Shown here: piece by piece, positions 43,362 to 51,517 of the stretch
Layout: every line of letters begins with the position of its first letter
Numbering within the stretch: the first letter of the stretch is position 1
Assembly: GCA_046329235.1 (NCBI GenBank)
Contig: JAXLVA010000001.1
Location: 1,116,001 to 1,180,000 of the forward strand
Source: JALONH01 sp046329235
GTDB taxonomy: Bacteria > Bacteroidota > Bacteroidia > Cytophagales > Cytophagaceae
Direction of reading: 5' to 3'
DNA: 64,000 nucleotides
Program-made: the position numbers and the translations under genes
The notes under the pieces: model-generated
Seen by the model: the letters and a program-made list of their open reading frames with translations, nothing else
Databases searched by the model: none
What the model was told of the DNA's origin: nothing

Positions 43362-44171
43362 TCACCTTACCACCTTCCTCAACACCTGATATGTTATAAT
43401 CCGACGAATAGAAGGAAACTGCGTCATATCAAAATCGTCTTGCGGACTTACATTGGTAGCAAAGTAATAATAACGTCCCTCTTTTTCTACGTAACCTACA
43501 AACCAGCCAATATCGGTGTAGTTTTGTATCGCCCAACCGCTTTTACCATATACGTTTAAATCGCTGATGTCATCCATCCGCATGATCTCGTGCATGGTTT
43601 GATAAGTAGAAGGTTTAAGTGGAAGTGTTTGATGCACTAAGCGCATCATGAAATCGATTTCTTCCATCGGAGTAATTCTGGAATTACCTTCCAACCAAAA
43701 CATATCGATGGTAGCGGAATCCACGACCATGTTACCAAACTTAAGTTGGTGAAGCCAAGATTTCATTCGCTCCGGTCCTATTTCTCGAGCTAACTCTTGA
43801 TAACAGGGCACGCAGGAAATTTGAAATGCCTCACGGAGTTGCATATCCTTCTCCCAAATTTTATTGAATCGAGCTTTGCCGTCCCAATGAAAAGTAAAGG
43901 TGTCTGAAATAATAATACCTGTTTCTAATCCTATGATGGAATTAGGTATTTTAAAAGTAGATGCCGGAAGGAAACCTGTTTTAGCACGTTTGAAATTGTT
44001 ACTCCACACTTCTCTACTCGTTCCATCCCATATCACCATAGTACCGTTGAGATGTAAACTGTCTAATACCTTTTGAATGTAAGCACTATATCCTTTACTC
44101 GAACCTTGTGGCTTGTGAGTAGAGGAAGTGATAATTAGTATTAGTACAAAAAGAAATAAGATGCGTAGCAT
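43362..44171 (-). CDS. class D beta-lactamase (OXA family)
   Basis: 269 aa, exported (hydrophobic N-terminus 3-17). Class D active-site motifs: S71-T-F-K74 in PASTFKIPNS, S119-C-V121, FWLEG (W159), and K210-S-G in YGKSGW. All catalytic elements are present, so serine hydrolysis of beta-lactams is expected. A third motif YGKSG (208-212) rather than YGKTG. Chromosomal, with no IS, integron or regulatory gene next to it. Spectrum unknown. Confidence 0.93.
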   Translation of the reverse strand: MLRILFLFVLILIITSSTHKPQGSSKGYSAYIQKVLDSLHLNGTMVIWDGTSREVWSNNFKRAKTGFLPASTFKIPNSIIGLETGIIISDTFTFHWDGKARFNKIWEKDMQLREAFQISCVPCYQELAREIGPERMKSWLHQLKFGNMVVDSATIDMFWLEGNSRITPMEEIDFMMRLVHQTLPLKPSTYQTMHEIMRMDDISDLNVYGKSGWAIQNYTDIGWFVGYVEKEGRYYYFATNVSPQDDFDMTQFPSIRRIITYQVLRKVVR

Positions 44172-44235
44172 GAAGATTTGTACTTTTTAATATTTAAAGA
44201 TAACCATTGCTCATAGTAATATTTCATGTCTTCTA

Positions 44236-45030
44236 TTAAAAATAAACCGGTAACATTCTATCCAATTTTTCCATCATGGAAAATACTTTTTTGCCCAGTA
44301 GTTGCTTCTGAATGTCTTTAGACTTTAGTTCATATAATTCATAGTTGACCGCATGACCTGAATAGGCAAAATCAAAACCACGGTGTTTGATTTGGTAAAA
44401 GGATAATGCTACACCTATCACAAATACAGCCCAAGTGAATCGGGTGATGGAAAATCGTTTCCATTTGAAAACAAGTAAGGCAATGATATTAATGGAAATG
44501 ATGCTTAAGATAATTAAGAAAATATCGTAGTTGTTCCACCACCAAATATCTCCACTGCCTCCGATATAACCTTTAGATGGCCAAAACAGATTCACTCCTC
44601 CCCAACTGGCTGCCGGTGTGGGCATGTCTTCGATTAAATGTAGGAGGAAGCCACACATGAAACCTGCTAATGGAAGTTTTAACGTATGGATGTTCCAAGT
44701 ATTGGTTTTACGGAAATAAGAAAATAGAAATAAGGATAAACCCAACATGGTAGTCATGAACAAACATCCGGCGATGCTATGCAAAAAGCCATGATGAGAA
44801 TACCATAACTTGGCAGAGTAAATGTATTTTCCTGAATAAGGTAAATGAAATACCTTCCCTATGGTAGCATCAAATTTTGACCACAGACTGATGGCATCAA
44901 AATCAGGTACGGCTCCACCTAAAGCAGAGATTAATATGATTTTGCTTTGGTCTTTCCAGTTGTTGGCCGCATAGGACGAGCAAACGGTTCCTATAGCAAC
45001 ACCTGAAAATGTATGGGAAAGAATGTCCAT
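44236..45030 (-). CDS. YdjM/DUF457-type membrane-bound metal-dependent hydrolase
   Basis: 264 aa with about five TM helices. Conserved His/Asp segments: LSHTFSGVAIG, ALGGAVPDFDA, YSHHGFLHSIAG and LLHLIEDMPTPAA. Family members (YdjM) are inner-membrane proteins of unclear substrate; E. coli YdjM is LexA-regulated. ATG at 45030. Confidence 0.85.
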   Translation of the reverse strand: MDILSHTFSGVAIGTVCSSYAANNWKDQSKIILISALGGAVPDFDAISLWSKFDATIGKVFHLPYSGKYIYSAKLWYSHHGFLHSIAGCLFMTTMLGLSLFLFSYFRKTNTWNIHTLKLPLAGFMCGFLLHLIEDMPTPAASWGGVNLFWPSKGYIGGSGDIWWWNNYDIFLIILSIISINIIALLVFKWKRFSITRFTWAVFVIGVALSFYQIKHRGFDFAYSGHAVNYELYELKSKDIQKQLLGKKVFSMMEKLDRMLPVYF

Positions 45031-45051
45031 GAAAAGTTAAAGAAAATTTAT

Positions 45052-45426
45052 CTATAAATTATTCAATAGTATTATAGCAATACCAATCATCATGATAATA
45101 CTACTTAGTATTACTGAACCGAATCCACCGGTGTGCAGTTTTCCTTGGTAATACACCACCTCTATTTTATCACCTACAGTATATAGTGGAATATTAGTTC
45201 CGGTATTCAACTTAAGTTCTAAGTTTTGATTATTTATTTGTAGTCTAACGATTGGATTATAATACTTTTTTAAAGAGGTCCCTCTTAATGAGAATTCACT
45301 TTCATTTACAATCACTATTCCGGTAGTTCTAATACCATTTTTTATTCTTTGAATAAATCCGTAAGTGTATAATGCTCCACCTAATAATAATCCTAATCCT
45401 ACGTAATCTATAGTGTCAAACGTCAT
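45052..45426 (-). CDS. DUF3592-like membrane protein
   Basis: 124 aa with N- and C-terminal TM helices (about 5-25 and 100-122), and a central beta domain with TTGIVIVNESEF, NPIVRLQINNQN and YTVGDKIEVVYY. This is the DUF3592 layout (a small beta domain between two helices). Function unknown. 12 bp downstream of a lipoprotein gene. Confidence 0.7.
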   Translation of the reverse strand: MTFDTIDYVGLGLLLGGALYTYGFIQRIKNGIRTTGIVIVNESEFSLRGTSLKKYYNPIVRLQINNQNLELKLNTGTNIPLYTVGDKIEVVYYQGKLHTGGFGSVILSSIIMMIGIAIILLNNL

Positions 45427-45437
45427 GGCTAATTATT

Positions 45438-46028
45438 TCATTTAGTATGTATAGTTTTCAACTTTAATCTACCTAGTTCTTCAAACGAGTTAATGGTTTG
45501 TTGATCTATTTGATACCAACCTTTACCAAACAATTTGTAGATTTTTACTTCGCTTGGATATACATAATCAAAAACATCGAATTCGTTTTCCGGATTCTCC
45601 GGAACTTTTTTAGGTATTTGAAAAGCATAATATTCGACATTACTAACATTACAAACAATTCTATTTTCCTTGTAATTAGCACAATTATTTAATTCTAATT
45701 TGGAAGAAGAGTAAACGATTAAATCATAATGCATATTAGCAAAACATTGAGCCATGATGAATGGGCCTGTGGAATCAAATCTGTCGATACCTTGAATTGT
45801 CCCTAACCACATTTCTAAAGAATCGCAGTCTGATAAAAAATCAAAATTAACAACTTCCATATTTTCTCCGACCGCCTCCTCTTCCATGTCGAAAATTTCA
45901 CTAACTACTATTGATGTATCAACAATAGAGGCAATAGTATCTTTAGAAATAGACTCCTCTTTAACCTCTGAAGAGCTACAAGAAACTTGAAAAAGGACTA
46001 GTAATAAAAATAGAATACTTCGGAACAT
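45438..46028 (-). CDS. hypothetical lipoprotein
   Basis: 196 aa from ATG at 46028, where RSILFLLLVLFQVSC gives a lipobox; a longer frame would begin inside the upstream terminator. Ser-rich linker after Cys, then an acidic region (FDMEEEAVGENMEV) and a beta-rich body. No family recognised. Confidence 0.55.
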   Translation of the reverse strand: MFRSILFLLLVLFQVSCSSSEVKEESISKDTIASIVDTSIVVSEIFDMEEEAVGENMEVVNFDFLSDCDSLEMWLGTIQGIDRFDSTGPFIMAQCFANMHYDLIVYSSSKLELNNCANYKENRIVCNVSNVEYYAFQIPKKVPENPENEFDVFDYVYPSEVKIYKLFGKGWYQIDQQTINSFEELGRLKLKTIHTK

Positions 46029-46043
46029 ATCTAAAAATACAAA

Positions 46044-46070
46044 AAAGCCTCTTATTATTAAAGAGGCTTT
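46044..46070 (-). terminator. rho-independent terminator
   Basis: AAAGCCTCTT (46044-46053) pairs with AAGAGGCTTT (46061-46070), loop ATTATTA. On the minus strand the stem is followed by TTTTTTGTATTTTTAG. It ends transcription of the 46093-46512 gene. Confidence 0.85.
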
Positions 46071-46092
46071 CCAATTTATTGTTTTGAAAAAA

Positions 46093-46512
46093 TCATACTT
46101 CCGTTCGAGGCCACTTCCATGCATAACGAATAATGAAACATAGGAGAACGACTTCCATTATAGCACCATAAAACATGTGTGCCCACGCCTCTCCTACTAA
46201 ATTAAATAGAGTATAAGGTATGTATACTGATGTAATCGTAATATTTACTCTGCGATTTAATTTTGCCGGCAGAACAACCGATAAATAGATCATCAGTGTC
46301 GGTATACTCACGGAGATAAGCGCTATCACCAGAAAGACTTGCGATATATCAAAGATAAAGACTCTTCCATTCAGCATATCTTGTAATGTACCCGGCATAT
46401 ATAAGTGAAAATAATCTACATAGATGTAGAGAAACATAAAACTCGTCCATAGTGTAGCCAGTTTTAGTTTCACAGGGACTTGAATATCCTCAAGTGGATT
46501 TGGTGTATCCAT
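46093..46512 (-). CDS. DUF6326-like membrane protein
   Basis: 139 aa with four TM helices (about 18-36, 52-75, 84-104 and 112-132). The motif FLYIYVDYFHLYMPG followed by DMLNGRVF is what I recall from the DUF6326 group. Function unknown. Ends at a terminator and lies 10 bp after a secreted-protein gene. Confidence 0.65.
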   Translation of the reverse strand: MDTPNPLEDIQVPVKLKLATLWTSFMFLYIYVDYFHLYMPGTLQDMLNGRVFIFDISQVFLVIALISVSIPTLMIYLSVVLPAKLNRRVNITITSVYIPYTLFNLVGEAWAHMFYGAIMEVVLLCFIIRYAWKWPRTEV

Positions 46513-46522
46513 AAATTATTAA

Positions 46523-47161
46523 TTAGAAATTAAATCCAAAATGAAACCCGGGTTCTCCGAAAATGAATTTAGACCATTTATCATCTAACTCTTTAAACCC
46601 ATCCGGTAAGGTGGTATGATAGGCACGGTGAGTGATTGCAATGGATGGTTGAATAAAGAACCTATCTTTAAATAACTTTACATGATATCCAATACGGTAG
46701 GTGTTGAAAATCTGAAAGCCATTATCAATTTTATCGCCGTCTTCATTCACGAACTTTTGCCACGTGGGCATTACATTCAGTTCAGCATACAGTCCTTTAC
46801 AAAAAAAACGTTGGTAGGCCACGGACACACCGTACTCGCGCACATAGCCGGGAAATTTTTCTTCCGGCTTTTGATATGCATCATTAAAAAAAGGATGAAT
46901 ACCATTGGGCCAAGCATATCGCCAAGTTTTAGGCTCTATCGTAATCACATCTTTCCCCGTAATCCGATAACCTAAATTAAGTTGAAAAAAGTTGGGAGGA
47001 TTTGTCTTATCTAAATTACCCAATAAAACGAATAAAGAACTCCCAATAAAACACCTCTTAAAAGTACTATCCTCTTTGGCATATTGAGCACTCACCTGTA
47101 AACTACTTGCCAAGAAGAAGGCAAGCCCCATACATAAAACTTTCTTTTGCATCTTGTTCAT
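46523..47161 (-). CDS. secreted beta-rich protein, tandem paralogue A
   Basis: 212 aa from ATG at 47161, with a signal peptide (KKVLCMGLAFFLASSLQVSAQ). Beta-strand-rich with a C-terminal FGFNF, consistent with a small outer-membrane beta-barrel. Paralogue of the 47255-47869 product: both share DSTFKRC(F/Y)IGS, NLGYRIT.KDVI, YQRF and the GFNF end. An upstream palindrome and -7 box are shared with its paralogue. Confidence 0.65.
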   Translation of the reverse strand: MNKMQKKVLCMGLAFFLASSLQVSAQYAKEDSTFKRCFIGSSLFVLLGNLDKTNPPNFFQLNLGYRITGKDVITIEPKTWRYAWPNGIHPFFNDAYQKPEEKFPGYVREYGVSVAYQRFFCKGLYAELNVMPTWQKFVNEDGDKIDNGFQIFNTYRIGYHVKLFKDRFFIQPSIAITHRAYHTTLPDGFKELDDKWSKFIFGEPGFHFGFNF

Positions 47162-47180
47162 ATTTTTTGAAATGATACTA

Positions 47181-47225
47181 CAAAAGTAGATGGACGGGAC
47201 TCCAAAAGTCATTCACTTAAGTTAA
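47181..47225 (-). promoter_or_regulatory. promoter and palindrome upstream of paralogue A
   Basis: Minus-strand -7 box TACTTTTG (47181-47188) preceded by the near-palindrome TTAACTTAAGTGAA (within 47210-47225). The same two elements at the same spacing occur before paralogue B. Confidence 0.5.
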
Positions 47226-47254
47226 TAAAGTGCTACTAATACTAGATATTCCTA

Positions 47255-47869
47255 TTAAAAGTTGAACCCAAAATCAAACCCGGGTTGAATAAAGTAGTCA
47301 GGCCATTCGCTTTCTAAAGAGCTAAATGATTCGGGCACATTGGTTCTGATGGGCCAGCAACTAATTCCGATTGCGGGTTCAAAAAAGAATCGGTTCTTAA
47401 AAAACTTAAATTGATACCCTGCATAGAAATCTAGATACAACGTATATCCATTACCTATCTTGTTTTTATTCTCATCTATGTATTTTTCAAAGGCATTTAA
47501 TGCATACACTGCGGTGTAGGCCCCTTTCCACCAAAAGCGTTGATATCCTATGGTAGGTGCCAGTATGCGTGCGTGTCCGGGATAGTTTTTCCCCGGTGCA
47601 TCAAAAGAAGAAGAACCAAATGGAATACCTAAAGGCCAAGCATAAACAGATCGTTTAAATCTAAAGGAAATAACATCTTTAGGCGTGATTCGATAACCAA
47701 AATTTATCTGTATGTACTCCGGGTTATTTACGTTATCCAAATTCCCTAATTCATACAGCGTACTGCCTATGTAGCACCTTTTAAATGTACTGTCTTTTTT
47801 GGTCTGTTGAGCGTATAGATGACTCGTTAATAGGAAGGTCAAAGCGACCCATACCATTCTCTTTTGCAT
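47255..47869 (-). CDS. secreted beta-rich protein, tandem paralogue B
   Basis: 204 aa with a signal peptide ending LLTSHLYAQ. Beta-rich, ends FDFGFNF, likely a small outer-membrane barrel. Clearly related to paralogue A downstream, so the pair arose by tandem duplication. It lies between a Crp/Fnr regulator gene and paralogue A on one strand. No function recognised. Confidence 0.65.
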   Translation of the reverse strand: MQKRMVWVALTFLLTSHLYAQQTKKDSTFKRCYIGSTLYELGNLDNVNNPEYIQINFGYRITPKDVISFRFKRSVYAWPLGIPFGSSSFDAPGKNYPGHARILAPTIGYQRFWWKGAYTAVYALNAFEKYIDENKNKIGNGYTLYLDFYAGYQFKFFKNRFFFEPAIGISCWPIRTNVPESFSSLESEWPDYFIQPGFDFGFNF

Positions 47870-47898
47870 ATCTCTTTAATGGATGTTAAATGATAGGT

Positions 47899-47943
47899 CA
47901 AAAGTAGATGGATGAGAAAAAATAACTCATTCACTTAAGTTAA
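47899..47943 (-). promoter_or_regulatory. promoter and palindrome upstream of paralogue B
   Basis: -7 box TACTTTTG (47899-47906, minus) and TTAACTTAAGTGAA (within 47928-47943), the latter a near-perfect TTnACTTAAGTnAA palindrome. Immediately downstream of the Crp/Fnr gene, so a candidate target site for it. Confidence 0.5.
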
Positions 47944-47953
47944 GAAATGCGCC

Positions 47954-48532
47954 TTAGCTCTTTTTTTCTTGAATGCGGGCTCTTAGTCGGCTTAAAGATT
48001 GAGGTTGCATACCTAAGTAGCTGGCTAATTGATGTTGAGGTACACGCTGAATAAGGTCAGGTCGTTTTTGAACTAAGTTCAGGTAGCGTTGTTCCGGTGA
48101 TGAGGTCTTAAACTCGTCAAAGTCAATTCGTTCTTTGGCTAACAATTCTTCCGACAAGACTCTGCACATCATTTCAAACTTGGGGAATTTACTGTTTACC
48201 TCTGCTTCCATGTCTGAATTGGAAACTAAAATAATAGAGTCTTCTACACAACTTATATAATATTCAGAAGGAGTTTTAGTGACTACAGAAGGAGGACTTA
48301 AAACATCCATTTCCGTGTAAAAATCAGTTGTTTTTTCTTCACCATCTATAATGTAATACGTCCGAATACAACCTTTTAATACAAAGTAGCTTTCTTTGGT
48401 TCTTTGCCCTTCTTGGAGTAAAATAGTCCCCTTTTTTACCGAACGAAATAGGTCTAATGAAAGTAATACATTCTTCTCTTCTTCCGTCAGAGTAATATAT
48501 TTTGATATAAAGTCAAATAGTACTTCTTGCAT
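47954..48532 (-). CDS. Crp/Fnr-family transcriptional regulator
   Basis: 192 aa. N-terminal cyclic-nucleotide-binding-like beta-roll (about 18-110; GTILLQEGQRTKESYFVLKG). The C-terminal half (about 120-190) has SPEQRYLNLVQKRPDLIQRV, then an HTH HQLASYLGMQPQSLSRLRAR. No Fe-S cysteine pattern of Fnr is seen. This short form is common in Bacteroidota, often beside its target. The targets here may be the two paralogous secreted genes, which carry matching palindromes. Confidence 0.9.
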   Translation of the reverse strand: MQEVLFDFISKYITLTEEEKNVLLSLDLFRSVKKGTILLQEGQRTKESYFVLKGCIRTYYIIDGEEKTTDFYTEMDVLSPPSVVTKTPSEYYISCVEDSIILVSNSDMEAEVNSKFPKFEMMCRVLSEELLAKERIDFDEFKTSSPEQRYLNLVQKRPDLIQRVPQHQLASYLGMQPQSLSRLRARIQEKKS

Positions 48533-48625
48533 GGTGTTATGTTCTTAACCAACTAATACATCTCTAATAATCGTATGTATATTTCTAAAAATACTCAATC
48601 GCCCCTTACCTTCAAAATCCCATTT

Positions 48626-48656
48626 TTTCTCCCATGTTGGTGCTCGTCTTCTGTTT
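48626..48656 (+). repeat. dispersed ~35-bp repeat, copy 3 (forward)
   Basis: TTTCTCCCATGTTGGTGCTC... matches 9571-9601 at about 27 of 31 positions. It sits 9 bp left of IS3 copy 2 and forms an inverted pair with copy 4 at 50141. Confidence 0.6.
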
Positions 48657-48705
48657 ATTTATCTCTGTCTCGTCCTGAAATAGGTTTACACTAAAAGTAA
48701 ACAAA

Positions 48706-49149
48706 ATGGGACAAAGAGAAAAGAAAGACAAGCAAGTAGTAGTCGTACAAAAGTACAATTACAGCACTGAGTTCAAGCATCATGTATGTAGGGAATTTAT
48801 GGCCGGTAAAGGAGGGATGAAAGAATTATGTATAAAATACGGTATTCCTAGTCATTCAAGTCTATTTCATTGGCTAGAGAGGTATGGATATAGGGAAAAT
48901 AAAAGCGATATTAGAGTTCAATACGATACCATCGAAATTGGATTAGAAAATTTTGGGATCGCTAAAAGTCCACCCTTACCAATGAATCAACTAGCGGATA
49001 ATATCGAAGATAACTCATCTGAAGAAGTAAAGCGACTTAAAAAAGAACTTGAAGAAGCTAAGCTTAAAGCAGAAGCCTATTTAAGAGTAATAGAAATAGC
49101 CGAACAAGAGTTAAAACTTCCTATCCGAAAAAAGTCCAATACCAAATAA
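48706..49149 (+). CDS. IS3-family transposase OrfA, copy 2
   Basis: 147 aa, identical to the copy at 9798. HTH at about 20-60 and a C-terminal coiled coil. The slippery heptamer A_AAA_AAG is at 49128-49134. Confidence 0.92.
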   Translation: MGQREKKDKQVVVVQKYNYSTEFKHHVCREFMAGKGGMKELCIKYGIPSHSSLFHWLERYGYRENKSDIRVQYDTIEIGLENFGIAKSPPLPMNQLADNIEDNSSEEVKRLKKELEEAKLKAEAYLRVIEIAEQELKLPIRKKSNTK

Positions 49150-50072
49150 TAGAAGAACTACGAAGCAAGTACCCTGAGAAAAGTCTGTCGAGTATTTGCA
49201 GATTATTTGGTATCAGTAGACAGGCATATTATCAATATTGCAAGTTATATGAAGAACACCAATTACAGTCTAAACTGATAGTTGATGCTGTGAAAGAAGT
49301 TCGTCTGGCTCATAAAAGAATAGGCACTAGAAAGCTGTACCATATGCTACAACCGTTCTTTGTAAATAATCATCTAAAAATAGGTAGAGATTCTTTCTTT
49401 GATTTATTAAGAAGAGAGGATTTACTTATCAAGAGAAGACGCAGAGGAATACAAACCACCATGAGTTACCATAAGTTTTATAAATGGTCAAACTTGGTTA
49501 AGGATATCATACCAGAGAAACCTCAACATATCGTAGTGAGTGATATAACATACTGGAAAGTACAATCTAAACATTTATACATTAGTCTTATAACGGATGC
49601 CTATTCGCATAAAATTGTCGGATACAATGTATCAGACACCCTAGAAACGTCTGAAAGTATTAAAGCCCTTGAGCTAGCTTTGCCTGACCTTTTGAGAGGT
49701 CAGGCAAGCCAGCTCATTCATCACTCAGACAGAGGAATACAGTATTGTTCTAGTCAATATGTAAAGCTATTACAGGATAATAATATTTTAATTAGTATGA
49801 CTGAAGATAGTGATCCTAGAGACAATGCGATTGCAGAAAGAGTAAATGGAATACTAAAAAATGAATACCTAGCAGACTATAAGGTAAATACTTTAGAAGA
49901 AGCCAAAGATGCTTTGGAGCAATCTGTAAATAAATATAATAACGAAAGACCACATTTGAGTATAGAATACTTAACACCCTCCATTGTTCATTCAACTAGT
50001 ATTAAGGCTAAAAGAAAGTGGAAAAGTTATTATAAGAAAAATACAAATGACAAGCTATTTCAGGATAATTGA
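49134..50072 (+). CDS. IS3-family transposase OrfB (DDE integrase), copy 2
   Basis: Read in the -1 frame after slippage at 49128-49134; about 312 aa, with ATG 49290 the first internal Met. DDE triad as in copy 1 (D, D, E with 35-residue spacing). Identical protein, so recent transposition or gene conversion is likely. Confidence 0.9.
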   Translation, partial: VQYQIIEELRSKYPEKSLSSICRLFGISRQAYYQYCKLYEEHQLQSKLIVDAVKEVRLAHKRIGTRKLYHMLQPFFVNNHLKIGRDSFFDLLRREDLLIKRRRRGIQTTMSYHKFYKWSNLVKDIIPEKPQHIVVSDITYWKVQSKHLYISLITDAYSHKIVGYNVSDTLETSESIKALELALPDLLRGQASQLIHHSDRGIQYCSSQYVKLLQDNNILISMTEDSDPRDNAIAERVNGILKNEYLADYKVNTLEEAKDALEQSVNKYNNERPHLSIEYLTPSIVHSTSIKAKRKWKSYYKKNTNDKLFQDN

Positions 50073-50134
50073 TAACACTGTAAAGCTATTCTAGTATATT
50101 TGATAAATATGTAAACTTTTTTCAGGACGTGACA

Positions 50135-50464
50135 GTGTTTAGGAAACAGAAGATGAGCAACAACAACGGAGAAAAGCGGAAACTTGGGTTTTTAGCAAAC
50201 AGAAGATGTGCACCAACAACGGAGAGTATTTTATGCGGGTAATGTAATTTAATGAAATAAGGTGTTTTCGGCAAGTTGTTAATGGAAAAATAATATAGGT
50301 GAAATGGATGGGAAAATGGTATTTTTTTCTCACCTGTTAGTACTTATCTACTGATTCCTTATCTCTACCGATTCCGCTGTTGTGTCAACGACCAACAACC
50401 CACAAAAATATTTAAGTAGCGGTCACAGACCGTTAGATTATATAGGCGGAAGAGTGGCCAAAGA
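50135..50464. other. repeat-rich intergenic segment right of IS3 copy 2
   Basis: 330 bp. Two direct copies of a 30-bp repeat (50138-50167 and 50191-50220, about 27 of 30 identical, TTTAG.AAACAGAAGATG.GCA.CAACAAC) and the 31-bp repeat at 50372-50402, which is the inverted partner of 9717-9747. No gene. Probably the left edge of the acquired island. Confidence 0.6.
50141..50226 (-). repeat. dispersed ~35-bp repeat, copies 4 and 5 (reverse)
   Basis: 50141-50175 and 50194-50226 read in reverse as TTTTCTCC(G/C)..GTTG.TGCTCATCTTCTGTTTCCT-type, the same family as 9571 and 48626. Confidence 0.6.
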
Positions 50465-51517
50465 TTATTTTACTTTGAATGTTTCAACTACTGAATTAGG
50501 TTGATACTCATATTCTTTAATAGCTTTATTACATGCGCTTATAATATCTTGCTTTTTACTATCAGAAATATTAGTCAGAATATTGTTTGTGTTTTCTATG
50601 CTTCTAATTGTAATACAGTCCAAATTATCTCTAATATGCTTCATAACCATAATTACTTTTTTTGTAAAGCTTTTAGGAATAGAATTATATACATAGGCAT
50701 CTTTTACTAGGTTTTCAAGTAAATGAGAACTTAAAGGTAAATCGTGTTTTTGTTTCCAATGTTTCAATAAAACAATAATTTCCTTTTGTGTTTTAGAATA
50801 TCTAATACTTTTTAATGCCTTAAAGTCAGTCTTAGTATACGTAGAGTTTGAGCCATTATTTACAAATAGATACCCTGCAGTTTCGTCTGAAAAACTTTGC
50901 TTATTGGGAACTACATCAATTTTATATTCTTTATTAAACAATAAAAAGACTACTCCAATAGATTTTTTTTGATCACGTACATCTATTATCGATTCTTTTC
51001 CAATACGTCTTTCAAATAAATTTAATAAATAAGAATACATTTTTTCTGTTGAACTAAAACTTCCAGGCTTAAATAATAAACCGATATCAATATCAAATTT
51101 ATTAGAAAGAGCTGTGCCTTTTTCTGTAGAACCAAGTCGAGTAGGTTCTTCAGCCAATAGATGCCCCACATTCCTTTTAATAATAGATATAACTTTGTTA
51201 GCTTTGCTATCTAACCTACTGAATTCAATATTTGTAGATTTATTAAGAGAGACATTATTAATTATAGAATACAGAAAAGCATCAGTATTAATAGGTGTTT
51301 CCTGTGAATTTTGATAGTCCACTATTGCACCAATACCTAAGCCTGCTCCTCCTCCGATTAATGCCCCTTTTCCAGCTTGTGTCAGTAATTCTTGCCAATC
51401 AAATAACTTTGTTGGATCTTGATTCATTTGCTGGCATTGTTTAATGGTATTTAAAAGTGTTGCAGCACCCGCACCTATTGCTGCTCCATTAATGGCATAT
51501 TTTATTTTTTTATTCAT
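50465..51517 (-). CDS. second CD-NTase/OAS-like nucleotidyltransferase with glycine-zipper N-terminus
   Basis: 350 aa, last gene of the CBASS-like operon; starts within the preceding gene (8-nt overlap). The N-terminal ~70 residues contain two glycine-rich hydrophobic stretches (8-24 and 49-66: NGAAIGAGAATLL, GALIGGGAGLGIGAI) that look like a glycine zipper able to insert in or pack against membrane. The rest is a polymerase-beta-type nucleotidyltransferase: G129-S130, D142-x-D144 in KFDIDIGLL, and third carboxylate D201 in YKIDVVPNK, followed by the OAS/CD-NTase helical domain (LLKHWKQKHDLPLSSHLLENL). All catalytic acids are present. Product and role unknown. Confidence 0.8.
   Translation of the reverse strand: MNKKIKYAINGAAIGAGAATLLNTIKQCQQMNQDPTKLFDWQELLTQAGKGALIGGGAGLGIGAIVDYQNSQETPINTDAFLYSIINNVSLNKSTNIEFSRLDSKANKVISIIKRNVGHLLAEEPTRLGSTEKGTALSNKFDIDIGLLFKPGSFSSTEKMYSYLLNLFERRIGKESIIDVRDQKKSIGVVFLLFNKEYKIDVVPNKQSFSDETAGYLFVNNGSNSTYTKTDFKALKSIRYSKTQKEIIVLLKHWKQKHDLPLSSHLLENLVKDAYVYNSIPKSFTKKVIMVMKHIRDNLDCITIRSIENTNNILTNISDSKKQDIISACNKAIKEYEYQPNSVVETFKVK

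Larger units (their letters stand above)
48666..50134 (+). mobile_element. IS3-family insertion sequence, copy 2
   Basis: 1469 bp, same length and apparently the same sequence as 9758-11226. Ends TGTCTCG...GTGACA. Flanks CTC (left) and GTG (right) show no target duplication. It lies immediately before the CBASS-like island, in the same + orientation as copy 1. Confidence 0.92.

Noticed and set aside
45498..45692. 64-aa plus-strand ORF inside the lipoprotein gene
   Set aside because: Antisense shadow of the lipoprotein with no start context or recognisable product.
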